Below, one piece after another: positions 41,107 to 52,979 of a stretch of 64,000 nt of DNA. Position numbers and translations under genes: made by a program. The DNA lies in NCBI GenBank assembly GCA_034336665.1, contig JAPFBE010000032.1, positions 3,596,001 through 3,660,000 on the forward strand, in the 5' to 3' direction. Below the pieces are notes generated by a model, which had not been told where the DNA came from, made no database searches, and saw nothing but the letters and a program-made list of their open reading frames with translations. The DNA is from Luscinia megarhynchos. Lineage: Eukaryota; Chordata; Aves; Passeriformes; Turdidae. Each line of letters begins with the position of its first letter. The first letter of the stretch is position 1.

Positions 41107-41775
41107 TGTTGGGGGTTGGTGTTTTGTATTACTGTGTCAATTTGGAGAATTTTCCCATTGTCATGCCGGGGAGCTGGCTGGGCTGCACCCAGGACTTTTG
41201 ATGGCTCTGGACGGGGGTGTAGGTGGGAGCTGGGCTGGCGGAGGCTCGACTCGTGTTTCGGAGGACTCGTGTTTCGGCGAGCTGGGAGAGGGCGCCCGTC
41301 TGCAGCCGCGGCCAGACCCTCTCGATCACCTGCCCTGCATCGCCCGCTGCAGCTCCTGCCTGCGGACACAGCTGATCACCCGGACACAGGCGGTGGCGAG
41401 GAGCTGCCGCTCCAGCCGCTCTACCCGAGACCGGCGTGGCGCTGCCGCCCTCCCGCCGCGCTCCCGCCTCTCTGCAGCAGCGGGGTTTTGTCTGTCTGCA
41501 GCACGGGACCGAGGGCAGAAGTGTGCCCACAGCTAAAGAAAGGACTGGGACGAGTTATAATTTCTGTGTTGTTGGTAGTTTTAACAACTGCTGTTGTTTC
41601 TGTTTGTAGGTTAGATATATTAGTAAAGGAGCTGTTATTCCTACCCCTTATCTCTGCCTCAGGGGTCTTGAATTCGAACATTTATAATACCTGGGGGGGG
41701 AACTGGATTAAGGTCTCCACTTCAAAGGAAAACTTCTGCCTTTATTGGCAGATACCTGTCCTTCAAACCAGGACA
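41107..41775 (+). promoter_or_regulatory. ERV-C 3' LTR
   Basis: Same ends as the 5' LTR but 47 bp shorter, mainly through single-base gaps in homopolymers (e.g. the G runs at about 41170 and 41212, T runs at about 41122 and 41150, and C runs in 41290-41470). Substitutions are few. Confidence 0.9.
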
Positions 41776-41817
41776 GGCATCACCCTCTTCTCTCTGTTCA
41801 AACTTCTCATGGGATCA

Positions 41818-42606
41818 TGTTGGAGTCAGTGAGCCAGGAGTGTCCCTGAATTCTTCAGGGAGAAATTAGGGTACAGGGATTGAATTAAAGCCTTTGAATG
41901 GATTGAAGCATATTAAGCCACTCACACATAAAGTAGAGGTGTAAATTTAAGTTTTAGGATAAGTAAGTGAGTCAGTAAGTAAGTTTTAGAATGAGCTTAA
42001 GTCCTTTTAGTGAGCGAAAGGTCTCAGATGCCAGAGTAGCAGTGCGAGTTCTACTGAAGGTTGAAAAACATAGTAGTGTTTTCAGTGGAGGCTACAGGAA
42101 TGTAGTTTTAGACATAATAGAGCTATAGTAAGAATATTGCTTACATTTTTCAGATAGAACAAGATAGACTATATGTATAGTTTATACGTAACCTGGTGTG
42201 TCAAGAAACTACAATTCTAATAGATTAAGGAGTGGTGGTCTGAGTTTGTGCCTTAGCTTGTTGGGAAGATTCTATATAAGAGCATGCATTGGGGACAGCT
42301 GGTGCTTTTTGCCATTGCTTTTGCCATTTTGCTTTTGCTTTGCTTTGCTCGCCATAATTGACACCCGAGAAGAAGGCAGGAGTTGCCCAGCAACATCAGC
42401 CCCACTGGGACCTCCAGGAGCAGCTTCTGCTTCTATCTGGGACTTTATACCAAAACTTAGCATGGACTTTAATGTCTGTGATTTTGCTTTTGAGACTGAT
42501 ATGCTTCTGCAATAAACAACTTTTTAGCAACTATTAGCTGCTTTGCTCATTTAAGACGATAACCCGATGAAGTTGGTGCCTAGAGCACCAGAGGTCCATC
42601 CTTACA
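41818..42606 (+). mobile_element. Solo LTR-J, TSD GGATCA (6 bp)
   Basis: TGTTGGAGTCAG...CATCCTTACA, flanked by GGATCA at 41812-41817 and 42607-42612. TCTATATAAGAG (about 42269) and GCAATAAACAAC (about 42509) are the TATA and poly(A) signals, about 240 bp apart. Six-base duplications suggest an ERVK-type integrase. It is inserted in the solo LTR-H, only 37 bp from ERV-C. Confidence 0.85.
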
Positions 42607-43637
42607 GGATCACATCTACTTCAATGTCTGCTTACTTCAGCACAAATGCCTCTGCTCATGTCTACAGTTAGAAAGTTTCATCTGCCCCATATGCAGTTTG
42701 ATGAGTTACAGGGAAACAAGTGTCTGATTTATCAATTACATTTTCTCCATAACTTACAAAAGAATTTCAGTCCAAGAAAACATTTCATCATCCCCTCAAC
42801 TGGGGCCCAACTCTTCCTTCTGGTCTGACTTCGATTTCTCCATGTTGTTTTCTGTGAGTGTTTTCATCTCTGTCCTTTTCTTTCACTCAAGAGAGGATAG
42901 AAGGTCCGCAAGTCTCATCTGTGCAGTGAAAGAGTAAAAATCTTGCCGGGGCCTGCAGATGGTCAAGTGATCCCTGCCAGGCAGCAGCCTCGATCTATTT
43001 ACAGTAGAGAGTCTTTCAGCAGACATGCTGGGACTGGGCTAAGACAGCAAGGGCCCAGGCAGAAAACGGTGGTGGTTGCTCTGGCTGCATTCCATTCTCG
43101 GGAGAGGCCCGGGTCAGCCCCCGCTGGCCTGCAGGGGCCATGGTGGAGTGGGCTTGGCCCACCTGGAGCTGCTCCTGGGGGTGTTGGCAGTGGCAGCATT
43201 CCAGCCGAGCCGCCTCAGGCCGTCTGGCCATCCTGGGGCAAGGGGGAAGCAGCCAGGATCTCAGCAGCCGAAGGCCTCCCCCCTCCCTGCCTAGCAATCG
43301 CTGGGGACCAGCCCTGCTGGGACAGGGCCCCCCTGCACGAGCCGCAAGGCCACGTGGGCCTAGCCCTGTGGCAGCCTCCCTCCCAGCTCTACCTGTACCC
43401 AAGCGGAAGAAAGAAAAAGACACTTTCCAGGCTTGTTCCATTTAAAATGCATTTTCACAGATGCATGTTAAACTTTATCAGGGGTTTAACTGGGTGTCAA
43501 TTCTAAAAACCAATCACTGATTGGTTTTTGTCAGACATAGAGGAAACTCCCAGTAGCTTCTCTCAGAAAAAATAATTTCCATGGGTGTTTACTTCTCTCC
43601 TCACCAGATGTCATATGTGCAAAACCAGCACACTGCT

Positions 43638-44959
43638 ATTACTGAAAAACTTGTTTTTAGGAAATGTTATGGAGATCCTTCCAATTAAGGCCTGGGCCTT
43701 GGCCAAGCCCTAGCCCTACCTGGTCAAGAAGTATGCCAACAAACCCAGGTGTTATCTGCACCAAAACTGTACTCGAGTCATTTTGACTTGCCAAATTTGG
43801 ACCTATAGCAGCTCGACCCCTTTTAAAGTAAACTTGGAAACCTTACCCAGGAATGATTCTCCAAGCCCTCACTCTAAAATGTGGCTTCCCAATTACTGCA
43901 GACTCTGGGTGAGGGTACAGTATTTAGGGAATTGATAATGTATTGTTTTAAATCACCATCCTATATCTCACATGTACTACTACTAATTGCGTGTACTATC
44001 TGACTTATTTCTGCTTAGTGTGAGTTAATTGTTTTGACACATGTATGGTTTTGCTTTTATGTTACCTTCATGTTCATAACGAGTGACATAGGTAGTTAAA
44101 AAACAAAAGAAGGGGGAGTACAACTCCTCAAGAACATTTGCGCTAATATTTACACTAAAAATTTTGAAAGCAGATCAAATCAAACCAAATTTGATCCCCA
44201 GCAGAACAATACTGCTTTGAAGACTTGCATGTGAAGAGCCAATTTCTAAAAGTTTTGAGGTAAAGATCCCTAATTGAGTGTATGATTGCAAGGCCTAGCT
44301 GATTTACTAACCTAGGGAGAAGGTATGCATGTTTTATCACCAACAGGTCCAAAGTAGTTACCTGCTTGTCTGGACAAACACTGATCACCTCCATGAGAAT
44401 GAGGCCAGAGACAAGAAAAATTGCCTAATTGCCATTCAGCCCTCATGACGAAGACAGGAACAGATGTAGGACTGCCAGAACATGGTTCTGTCTGGAGGCT
44501 TACAGAGGCAGCCTGCCAATAGAGACCTTGTGTCCTATTGCACTCACCATCAGGGTATTGTGTTCCTAATGACTCTTTTCAGTTATTCCTTGCTCCATAT
44601 TTCCAGAAAGACATTCAGTAATGTCAAAGTCAACATTTCCAGCTAATAGACTCCCTCCTGCCTAAACAGCATGGCTCCTGAGCTCCAACCATATGAACTT
44701 TAGAACACTAGCCATTTATTTCTACTTCCTAAGAGACCTTGGACATTATCCTTTTGTTCTCATATACCGTGAGGCTCTTTGTCAGTGACATGATTGTATT
44801 TGATAAATTTTTATTGATTATGATCTATAATCCATGTATCTTATCCTGATTTAGCAGATGACTAGTAATAATCTTAATAAGATAATAGCTTTACAGGTGC
44901 GAACTGCTTTAACATCAAAGTACACAAACCTTTTGCATAAATAACAGAAAAGAGGGAGA
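43638..44959. other. No gene seen; possible 3' end of a decayed ERV
   Basis: AAACAAAAGAAGGGGGAG (about 44102-44119) looks like a polypurine tract and AACAGAAAAGAGGGAGA (44943-44959) like another. The latter directly precedes an LTR-like start, so parts of this stretch may be decayed retroviral sequence. No protein could be recognised. Confidence 0.35.
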
Positions 44960-45330
44960 TGTGGAAGATCAGACAGCTACAGAAGCTGAACTGGGTAGCA
45001 CCGCAGACCTTTTGGCCCTCATACAGTGAAAGCTGAGGGAGAGAGAAACTCAAGGAAAGAACGGAAGTGAAGACATCATGTCTGGTCACTCTGACCCTCT
45101 AATGCTGACTGCTTTGATGAAGGAAGATGCAACGAGGACTTTGCTGGTGAAAGAGATAACAAAGGACATTACTAGCATAAGAAGAATAATCAGAAGATTG
45201 TGTTTCTAAAGGGGTTCTAGTGGAAACTTTTGTGTGAACATAGTGGCCTATAAATACTAGTAAACTAGTGTAATAAACCGGCTTTGCTTTGCTGGCATAA
45301 GTGGAGTCTGTGTCAGTCAATCCTCGCAGT
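44960..45330 (+). repeat. Probable LTR next to a polypurine tract
   Basis: Starts TGTGGAAGATCAGAC directly after a purine run. CCTATAAATACTAG (about 45248) and GTAATAAACCGG (about 45270) give TATA and poly(A) signal, and the end is near AATCCTCGCA. The layout suggests a 3' LTR of a mostly lost ERVK-like element. Confidence 0.6.
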
Positions 45331-47509
45331 GGGTGAAAGTGAAAGAAAACCTGGTTATTAACCAAAAAAATAAATAAAATAAAGGCACAGAAAAAGAAAG
45401 GAAAAGAAAGAAATAGAATTGAACCTTACACTGCACTCCCACCTTGTTGCTTGGCCAAGAGGCAAAGATGGCAACTGCTCGTCTTTTTTGCTGACTCAGT
45501 CTTTCTGGGGTTCAGACCGGCTGGACCCACCCTGCAGGCTCCCCGGGCCGGAGAGAAAAGAAACAACAGAAAAACTGCTAAGATTTGTTGGTGAAACCCC
45601 TTCAGGCCAGGCGAAGGGAAAAAAAAGCAAAAACCCCCAGAAGCTTCTTACCTAAATTGACAAAAATTAATCCGTAAAAAAAAAAAAAAAAAAAAAAAAG
45701 GCAAATAAGTATCAATCTGTGTAGCCGCTGACCACGCTGGAGAGCGAGAGATTGAACGGAGCCTGCGCAGGAGCCCGCGCAGGAGCCCAAGGCTCCCTGA
45801 CTCACCCCCTGGATCCATCTTAAAGCTACAGCACTCGGTTTCTGGGCATAAAGCAGACAGAGAATAAAGCGTCATCATAAAATCATCCCAAGACACTCGG
45901 GAAAGACTTTTGAAGCGACCTAAAAAAAGACATGAAATCCCAGGGTGTAGAATATTCAACTGATTCAAGCACTCTAAAAACCTGGGAATTGCAAAGGGGC
46001 GCATTCATTTTAGGACTGGTGTGTGAGCTGACACTTAAAGAGGGCTTCTCTTGTCTCAGATGTCTTTGCAAGACTACAGGAGGTCCTGCAGACACTGCCA
46101 TGGGCTAAATTAAGGGCAGAGCAACCTCAGCCTTCAAGAACTAAAAGGACTCAACATTCAAACTCCTCTTTGCACACAACAGTCAAGTCCAGGTCACTAA
46201 TTTGAGGGCACAGACCTGGTCCCAGCTCTACTTCTGCCACCTGGGTTGGATAGGTCAGGGAGACAGTTCCACAGCAGACCCTAAACTACCTGTCATGCTA
46301 CCCAGTGGTCCAGAACTGACCTTAGCGCATGAGAAGCATGTAAGTATTTACCCAACACGAGGGACTGGAAGCAAAACACATCAGTGATGGTTTCTGTATT
46401 GCTCCACCTGCACATTCTCCATTCTCAAACTGATCCAGTCTCAAGCAAGCTCAAATATATTGTGGTTGCTATAGCCGATAATCAGTACTGACTTCAAAAG
46501 AGGAGGTCAACTGGTTTTCAAGTTGTATATAGATGAAATTTGAGAGGTTGTGGTTATTCCCACCATATTACAATAACAGTAGAAAGTACCTTCTTTCCCT
46601 CCTCATCACACCCTGACCTGAATCTCCAATGGCTGAGAAATACTGAGTGGCACAAAGTTAAGAAAGCTGTTAAATTGACACGGAGGGAAAACAAACTTGA
46701 TCAATGTCATTTGTGAGACACAAGCAGGTTGCCACTTTAGGAAGCCCTGGGGAAGATTCAGCCTTGCAGGCATCCTGAGAAGTGAGAAATATCTCATTTA
46801 ACATGAGAAAGATGTGCAGTTACTGAAAAGGTGGTTGGGAGAAATGAACTTTCACCACCTAGATGTTCTAAGGATTAATTACCAGTTTATTGAATCCTAC
46901 GCATTTAACATTTTATTAATCCATGTATGAAAATTTTCTGTGCCAAATGCTACCATGGAACCACATCAGCATCCACACCCTTCACTTTAAAACACACACT
47001 GAATATAAACATCACCATTCACTTATAGTCAGTGGACCCAACTTTTGGTTGTGATTTTCTAGAGGCAACTTGAAAATTCCAGAAACATGACTAACCACAA
47101 TAAAACACTTCTGAGAAATGCATAGGTTGGTAGCACCATGCATGAATGTCCAAACTCACCAAGACAAGCCAGTGGGTACAGTAAAAAACAGTTAGATTAA
47201 AATCTCATGCACCTGTTCACTAAACCAGCTTCTCTCCCACCTCTAACTCATGGCCTGGGGTATTTTCCCCATTCATGTTCCTCATCTTTATCACATCCTA
47301 TAAATACATATATATATATTTAAAAACAAACTATTTTTAAAAGAAAACGTGTTAAACTAAAAATTGTTGAAACTTCTGTTGAAGCTGAAATAGTACATTG
47401 AAGTATGGCTTAAATATACTCATGTTCAAACTCACCAGCACAACCAAGCTCAATATTTCCCCAAAACTTCTGACTAATTGACAATGATGAACAACTTTTT
47501 AATGCTACC
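45331..47509. other. Non-coding interval with A-rich tracts; no gene seen
   Basis: An A/G-rich simple region lies at 45365-45420, and a run of about 26 A at 45676-45700 with no recognisable retrotransposed body before it. TA repeats lie near 47308. No convincing gene. Confidence 0.5.
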
Positions 47510-48215
47510 TGTTGGCGATTGAGCGTTTTTCTATTACTGTGTCAATTTAAAGAATTTTTCCCATTATCATGCTAACGGAGCTTGCCGGGTTCCACCCAGG
47601 ATCTTGACAACTCTAGACAAAAGGGGTAGGTGGGAGCTGGGCTTCCGGAGGGGTTACTCGTGTTTTAGGCGAGCGTAGCTGGAGAGGAGGACCCCCCATC
47701 TCCAGCTACACAGCCAGAACAGAGGAGAGCCAGACAGTCTGCGATCACCTGCCCTGCATCTGCCCCGTTCCAGCCTCCTACCTCTGAAGACACTGCTGAC
47801 CACCAGAACCCAAACGGTGAGTGAGGAGCTGCCCTCTCCAGCCCACTCCCACCTGAGACTGGCATGGCCGCTGCCGCCCCGTCCCGCCTCCGCTCCCACC
47901 CGCTTCTCTGCAACTGTCGGGCTTTGCCCGTCTGCAGTACCGGGACCGAGTGCAGAGAGAGTGCACCTGCAGCTAATGAAAGGACTGGAACCGAGTAATC
48001 TGTTCTGTTTTGTTGGTAATTTTAACAACTGCTGTTGTTTCTGCTTGTACGGTTAGATATATTAGTAAAAGTGCTGTTATTCCTACCCCCTTATTTCTGC
48101 CTCAGAGTTCTTGATTCAAACAATTATAATGCTTGGAGGGAGTGGAATTAAAGTCTCTATTTCAAAGGAAAACTTCTGCCTTTATCGGCAGACACCTGTC
48201 CTTCAAACCAGGACA
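47510..48215 (+). mobile_element. Solo LTR-B', TSD CTACC
   Basis: TGTTGGCGATTGAG...CCAGGACA, 706 bp, flanked by CTACC at 47505-47509 and 48216-48220. Alignable along its whole length with the LTRs of ERV-C, including the GC-rich centre and the terminal CTTCAAACCAGGACA, but clearly more diverged, so it is an older insertion of the same family. Confidence 0.92.
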
Positions 48216-49254
48216 CTACCTTACCAGTGGGGGTTCAAAACACCAGAACAAAAATATTTCCATCAGAAACTCTCCCAGACATTTCTGGTGGCTTTGTCTC
48301 CACTAATAATGCCCTTTTGTGCTAAAATGAATATTCCCTGCAGATCTTCTTTCTGTGGAAGCTGGGAAGCTCACACAAACCTCATGGGTGATGCTCTAGG
48401 ACCAGGCAAGAGTTTAGAAGTAATGACTGATCCTTAAAAAAACAACAACCAAACAATCAAAGTCCTCCAGCAGCATCATCACAAAATCCATAAAAACCCT
48501 ATGCCAAACCCACACAGGCAACTGGACTTAAACAGAAAGCTGAAGCTCCATGGTAAGTGAGATGTGGCACTGCTCACCCTCCATTCTGTAGCTTCCGCCA
48601 CTTCCTCCTACCACCAGCTGGACTCCACCAGTGTTGGTGCTGCTGTCTTCCAAGCTGCTGGTGTGTTGGGGGAGGGCAGGAAGGGGGTGGAAAGAAACCG
48701 TCTCTCTGCACCAACGCAAAATAGCCCAGCCTCGGGACCAGTTCAAACTTTGTGCCGCTGACAGGGTTTGCAAAATTCACTCCGAACGAGTTTCTGATTG
48801 TGAAATGCAGTTTTTCTGAGTTGCTGCTGTTGCAAACCCACAAAAGCCACCTGAGACAACCTCCAACGAAGTGGAGCTTCTGCCCCAAGCAAAAGCCACC
48901 AGGAAAAATGGACTTGGCTTGGGTGTCCTGACTTTTTAAAAAGACCAGCACCTCCTGATTTTGTGCTTCCTTTTCTGGCTGCGCTGCCAGGACTTCAAGA
49001 GACAGCAACAACTTTTTGGAACAGATGGATATGGAGCACATCAACATCTTGGGATACCGAGGACATTATCCACCCCTTACTCCATATCATTTATCTCATG
49101 CCCAAATTAATACCTTTCAGATGTATACATATCTATAGATATACATATAACTGCATACAAATGCAATTATTTTAGTAGCCACTGACCATCTCCCAGGACA
49201 TGGATGGAGTTCATTTGGTCCATGACTGATGTAACTGGAGCAGTCCATTCTCAT
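48216..49254. other. Non-coding interval, no gene seen
   Basis: A minus-strand frame of 157 codons (49047-48574) has no recognisable domain and is probably chance. The 3' LTR expected for ERV-F (minus strand, so to the left of 49255) was not recognised. Confidence 0.45.
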
Positions 49255-50560
49255 TGTCCATAGTAGTTAAAACATGCAGTGGCAGTGCCATTCAGCAACC
49301 AGGGTTACATATCCATTCCAACATTACAGGCTATTCTCACCCAAAGTCAAATGCCCCTGATGTACACAACATGTTTTCTTGTCCCTCTTCATTATACACC
49401 AAGTGTAACCAGCTCCTTGAGCAAAAACAATCCCATGGATGGGTTTGTCTTTGCTCAAAGTGGGATTAATCCACACCATCTTTCCTAACATACTTCTCAT
49501 ATGCACTATAGGGGCATTATCTCTGTCAGGTGTACACAGGGGTTTGGATTTAGCAGGGCCAGTTCAGTTAGTGGAACTTCTGAAGTCAACCAACCATATA
49601 GCCTTTGCTAAATGCAGATCCCACTGCTTGAAGGTCCCACTGAACATTGCCTTCAGCATGGTTTTTAACAGTCCATTGCACCATTTGACTTTCCTAGGGG
49701 CTGGTGCATGATAGGGAATATGATATATCCGCTCAATAGCATGTTCTCTAGGCCAGGTGTATATGAGACTACTTTTGAAATGAATCCCACTGTTCAACTC
49801 AATTCTTTCAGGGGTGCCATGTCACCAAAGGACTTGCTTTTCAAGGCCCAGGATGGCATTCTGGGCAGTGGTGTGAGGCACAGGGTATGTCACCAACCAT
49901 CTAGTGGTTGCTTCTACCATTGCAAGCATGCAATGCTTGCATTGTCAGGTTTGCAGTGGTGTGATGTAATTGATCTGCCAAGGAATCCCCATACTTAGAT
50001 CACTTACCCCCATACCACAGGGGCTTTACCCACTTAATTGCAGCACATTTTTCACACTTATGGATAACCTGGGATATAGTGTACATGGTTAAGTCCTCTC
50101 CTCAGTCATGAGCCCATCGGTGTGTTGCATTCCTTCCCTGATGACCTGAGGTGTCATGGGCCCACCAAGCCTTTATGTTGCTAGTCCAGATCTACCCGTG
50201 ACACTTGGATCTTGGCTGCCCAATCCACCTATTTGTTGTTGTGGTGGTGCTCCTCATTATCCCAACTCTTAGGCACATGTGCCTCTACATGACAGACTTG
50301 CCTGATCACCTTCTCTACCTAGGTAACAATGTCTTGTCACTCTTCAGCAGTGTTTTCCTCTGGGCTGCCAATTGGACTTTTTCCACCTTTCCAGCCACCC
50401 TCACAGAGCGTTTGCTACCATGCATGAGTCAGTGTAGAGGTAGAGTGTTGGCCATTTCTCTTGCTTGGCGATGTCCAAAGCCAGTTGGATGGCTTTCAGC
50501 TCTGTAATTGGACTTGATCCACTTTGTCCCTTAGTAGCCTTCCACGACTCACTGCATAAG
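49255..50560 (-). pseudogene. pol: ERV-F pol: integrase and RNase H part (left piece)
   Basis: On the minus strand, eroded integrase of the ERV-C/D type is visible. Its C-terminal module has GKMVWINPTLSKDKPIHGIV (about 49415-49475), the core has YHAPAPRKVKWCNGLLKTM (about 49650-49710), and RNase H text ELKAIQLALD is recognisable with mutations at about 50475-50510. Continuation is at 60107, after ERV-E. Many stops. Confidence 0.8.
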
Positions 50561-50605
50561 TGAAACACTAATCTTGGAAAATTACGATTTTAGTTACCTT
50601 GCTGA

Positions 50606-52080
50606 AACTACCTATAATTCCCACAATTACTAAAATTGGACCATATGCTATCAAGAAAACAGGAATTCAGAGACTGCTATCTAAGCCAGAATTGTCTCTG
50701 AAGTGAGTAGAAATGGGAATGCAGGTAAATGCTTCTGCCACTCAGCCAGAATGTGCCCCATTTCTCAAAACTACTTTTATAGAATGGACTATTTGGCTTC
50801 AAAACCGTATGCCCTCTAGTTTTAGGAAAAAGAGGACCTCATTGGGATATTAGGAACAGGATTGGGAGTTTTAAACACAATAGATTTGAAGGTGTTAATG
50901 AACAAATTGACTGTGATTGGAAATGATTTAGTTAAATTACAGCAGCCTTTGCAATCTTCTTTGTTAGCACTTGGTAACAATCATTGGAAACTTACTAAAA
51001 TATTATCAAAATGGGAAAATATAGAAGAACAAGACCATGAGGTAATAATTAAAGCCCTAAACACAGCTAGTGCGAACATTTCTCTGGCTCTTGGATGTAC
51101 TCAAGCACAAATGTGGATGCAGTTAGTGGCTGCCGCAGTTATCCGGGAAGGTGAGGAAGGGATATTCCCTACTGAAATTCACAAAATTGTTTGAGATAAT
51201 GCCTCTGAAATGGAAAGAGAGCTTCAATCTTGCTAGGTTTTGGTTAATTTTACCTATGACCCTGAGACAAATACAGTGACAGCTTTTGTTTTAACTATAC
51301 ATAATGCATCTCTGAGTTTAATACATCCAATAGTTGCTCTAGGACTAAATCATGAAGGGACTGTGCTGCATCCTTCTGAACATAAAATGCGGGCACGAGA
51401 AGTTGAAGGAAAATGGCAGACCATTAACCTAGAGCCCTGTTCTATGAGGAAACAATTTTGATATATATGTGAGGGAATTTTGGAAGATGACAAAGATACT
51501 TGCCTGGACACAGACCAAAGCATTTGCCACTTTGAAATGCATCTAACCAACAAGACAACTTCACTTGTGTATATAGGACAAGGTTGTGTCTGTCTCAGAA
51601 CAGCATGTCCCACCATAATGATAGACAATCAAATCATAGATGAAACTCAATTCAATTTATGTGTCTGCAATTTTGCTAAAATCAAAGGATGCGACTTTTC
51701 CTATCAGGCACCTGTAATATCACATCAGTACATAAAGGCAAACCTGGTTACTATGCAAGAAATATTGCCTGTGCCTATAGGAATGAATTTAACCCAAGTC
51801 GCTCAGCTACTGAAACATCAGAAATGAAAGAAAAAATTTAAAAAATATTCCAGATGCAGGGAAAAGGACTTTGATCATGATACACCATGACACGAAGACC
51901 ATAAAAGGGGTTTTTAAACTATTTGAAGAACATCTGTCTCATCATTGGTGGGATGTGCTATTTGGATGGTCACACATCGCAACCAGTTTGCTTAATGTCT
52001 TAATTCACCCAGTCACTGTGCTGCTTATTTTAGTTAGTATAAGTTTGATTTTGTCTATTGCTGTACTTTTTTGGAATTAG
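50606..52080 (+). pseudogene. env: env of ERV-E, surface-end plus transmembrane subunit
   Basis: Pieces of one protein in broken frames. A 110-codon frame from 50862 has a long helical region (VLMNKLTVIGNDLVKLQQ...SSLLALGNN) and QAQMWMQLVAAAVIREGE. A second, from 51240, has VNFTYDPETNTVTAFVLTIH. A third, from 51480, has cysteine-rich and sequon-bearing text. A last frame (51871-52080) ends in a hydrophobic anchor (VTVLLILVSISLILSIAVLFW). The order helix, ectodomain, anchor fits a retroviral TM subunit. A stop at 51193 and others disrupt it. It is homologous to 16980-17770. Confidence 0.7.
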
Positions 52081-52229
52081 AAGATGCTATGACAAGTGGC
52101 AGACTTAGCATCACTATAAAAGGCGTATGGCTTAGTCTTAAGAGATCGCTGCCATGCGTCTTGGATAGATGAAGAGAAATCCCCATACTGAGTAAAAGAA
52201 TTTACTCATTTCAAAGGAGAACTGTGGAA

Positions 52230-52416
52230 TGAAACACTAATCTTACAAAATTAAGATTTTAGTTACCTTGCTGAAAATAATTAAGTTAGAACTTAGAAGG
52301 GAGTAGTTATGTGAAACTTAAATAATTGATTGTCATTTTATGTTTGCTCAGCTGCACTTACAATGGGAAAAGACGAAACTAGTGAGCGGACCCAAAGGAA
52401 CATAGACAATGCAACC
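52230..52416 (+). promoter_or_regulatory. ERV-E 3' LTR, first part
   Basis: Begins TGAAACACTAATCTTAC, matching the 45-bp stub at 50561 at most positions. It stops at CAACC, the duplication of the nested LTR-B, and continues at 59678. Confidence 0.8.
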
Positions 52417-52979
52417 TGTGCTGGGTTGATGTGGCCAGAAATGTGTATTCTCTTGGGGCTGGGTGGGGTAGTGATTTCCTTATCTCTGTGGCACATATTA
52501 TCTGCCTATGGGCCATCTTTGGGACAGGGGAGGCAATCATCTTCATATTTTCCAAAACCCATCCTCCCTCCTGAAGATAACATCTGCTGCTGGCCCATTA
52601 AGTCTCACTGTATGACAGATAAAATTATATCATCCCATTGGGAGATGCTCCAGCCAGGGGGAGGAGCCAAGCCTTTCCTACCTAGATAAAAAGTGAGATT
52701 TTGAACAGCAAGTTATCCATCTTTCCACTGGATTCCAGAGGAACACCGGACCTTTCCACATAATCTCTAGACCTTCAGAGGGAAACTGCACCTTTCTACA
52801 GAACCACTGCTTCAGCTGAACCACATCTGCCACTGCAGGAGGACTGTAGCCACCATTTAATTGGACTGCTACCAACACCCTGACTGACAGGGTGGCAGGT
52901 TGTATTCTGACTCTGTCAGGGTTGGGATTGTTCTTTTGTAATACTGTATTTCTGTTTTAATTTTCCTAGTAAAGAATTG
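52417..52979 (+). mobile_element. Solo LTR-B, left part, TSD CAACC
   Basis: TGTGCTGGGTTGATG... begins after CAACC (52412-52416). It has AGATAAAAAGTGAG (about 52683) as TATA-like element and a spacing to CCTAGTAAAG near 52968. It is split at AATTG by ERV-D and resumes at 59529, ending CCAGGACA at 59672 before CAACC (59673-59677). Total about 707 bp. Confidence 0.9.

Larger units (their letters stand above)
34899..41775 (+). mobile_element. ERV-C: ERVL-like provirus, TSD GGCAT
   Basis: Flanked by GGCAT at 34894-34898 and 41776-41780. It has LTRs of 716 and 669 bp, a tRNA-Lys primer site, gag, protease, RT/RNase H, integrase and a polypurine tract, and no env or room for one (pol ends about 90 bases before the 3' LTR). 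Absence of env, the RT text DIANAF and YIDDIIVWG, and 5-bp duplications fit ERVL-like elements. Substitutions between its LTRs are few, yet single-base gaps are many, most in the right half. Confidence 0.93.
34318..43632 (-). mobile_element. Solo LTR-H, TSD CTGCT, carrying two nested insertions
   Basis: Plus-strand ends TGTGGTGGG and CCAGCACA, flanked by CTGCT at 34313-34317 and 43633-43637. On the minus strand it starts TGTGCTGGTTTTGC and ends CCCACCACA. Segments are 34318-34898, 41781-41817 and 42613-43632, about 1.64 kb once ERV-C and the solo LTR at 41818 (and their duplications) are removed. The R region (TTAATAAAGTTTTC on the minus strand, about 34452) and U5 match the His-primed LTR at 21331-21462. 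It is long for an LTR. Confidence 0.8.

Noticed and set aside
43000..43445. GC-rich frames of 66-187 codons
   Set aside because: They fall in the U3 part of the solo LTR-H and share no features with known proteins.
45602..46101. Possible processed pseudogene, because of the run of about 26 A
   Set aside because: No recognisable coding body, poly(A) signal or target duplication around the A run.
48574..49047. 157-codon minus-strand frame
   Set aside because: No domain or compositional sign of a protein; likely chance.
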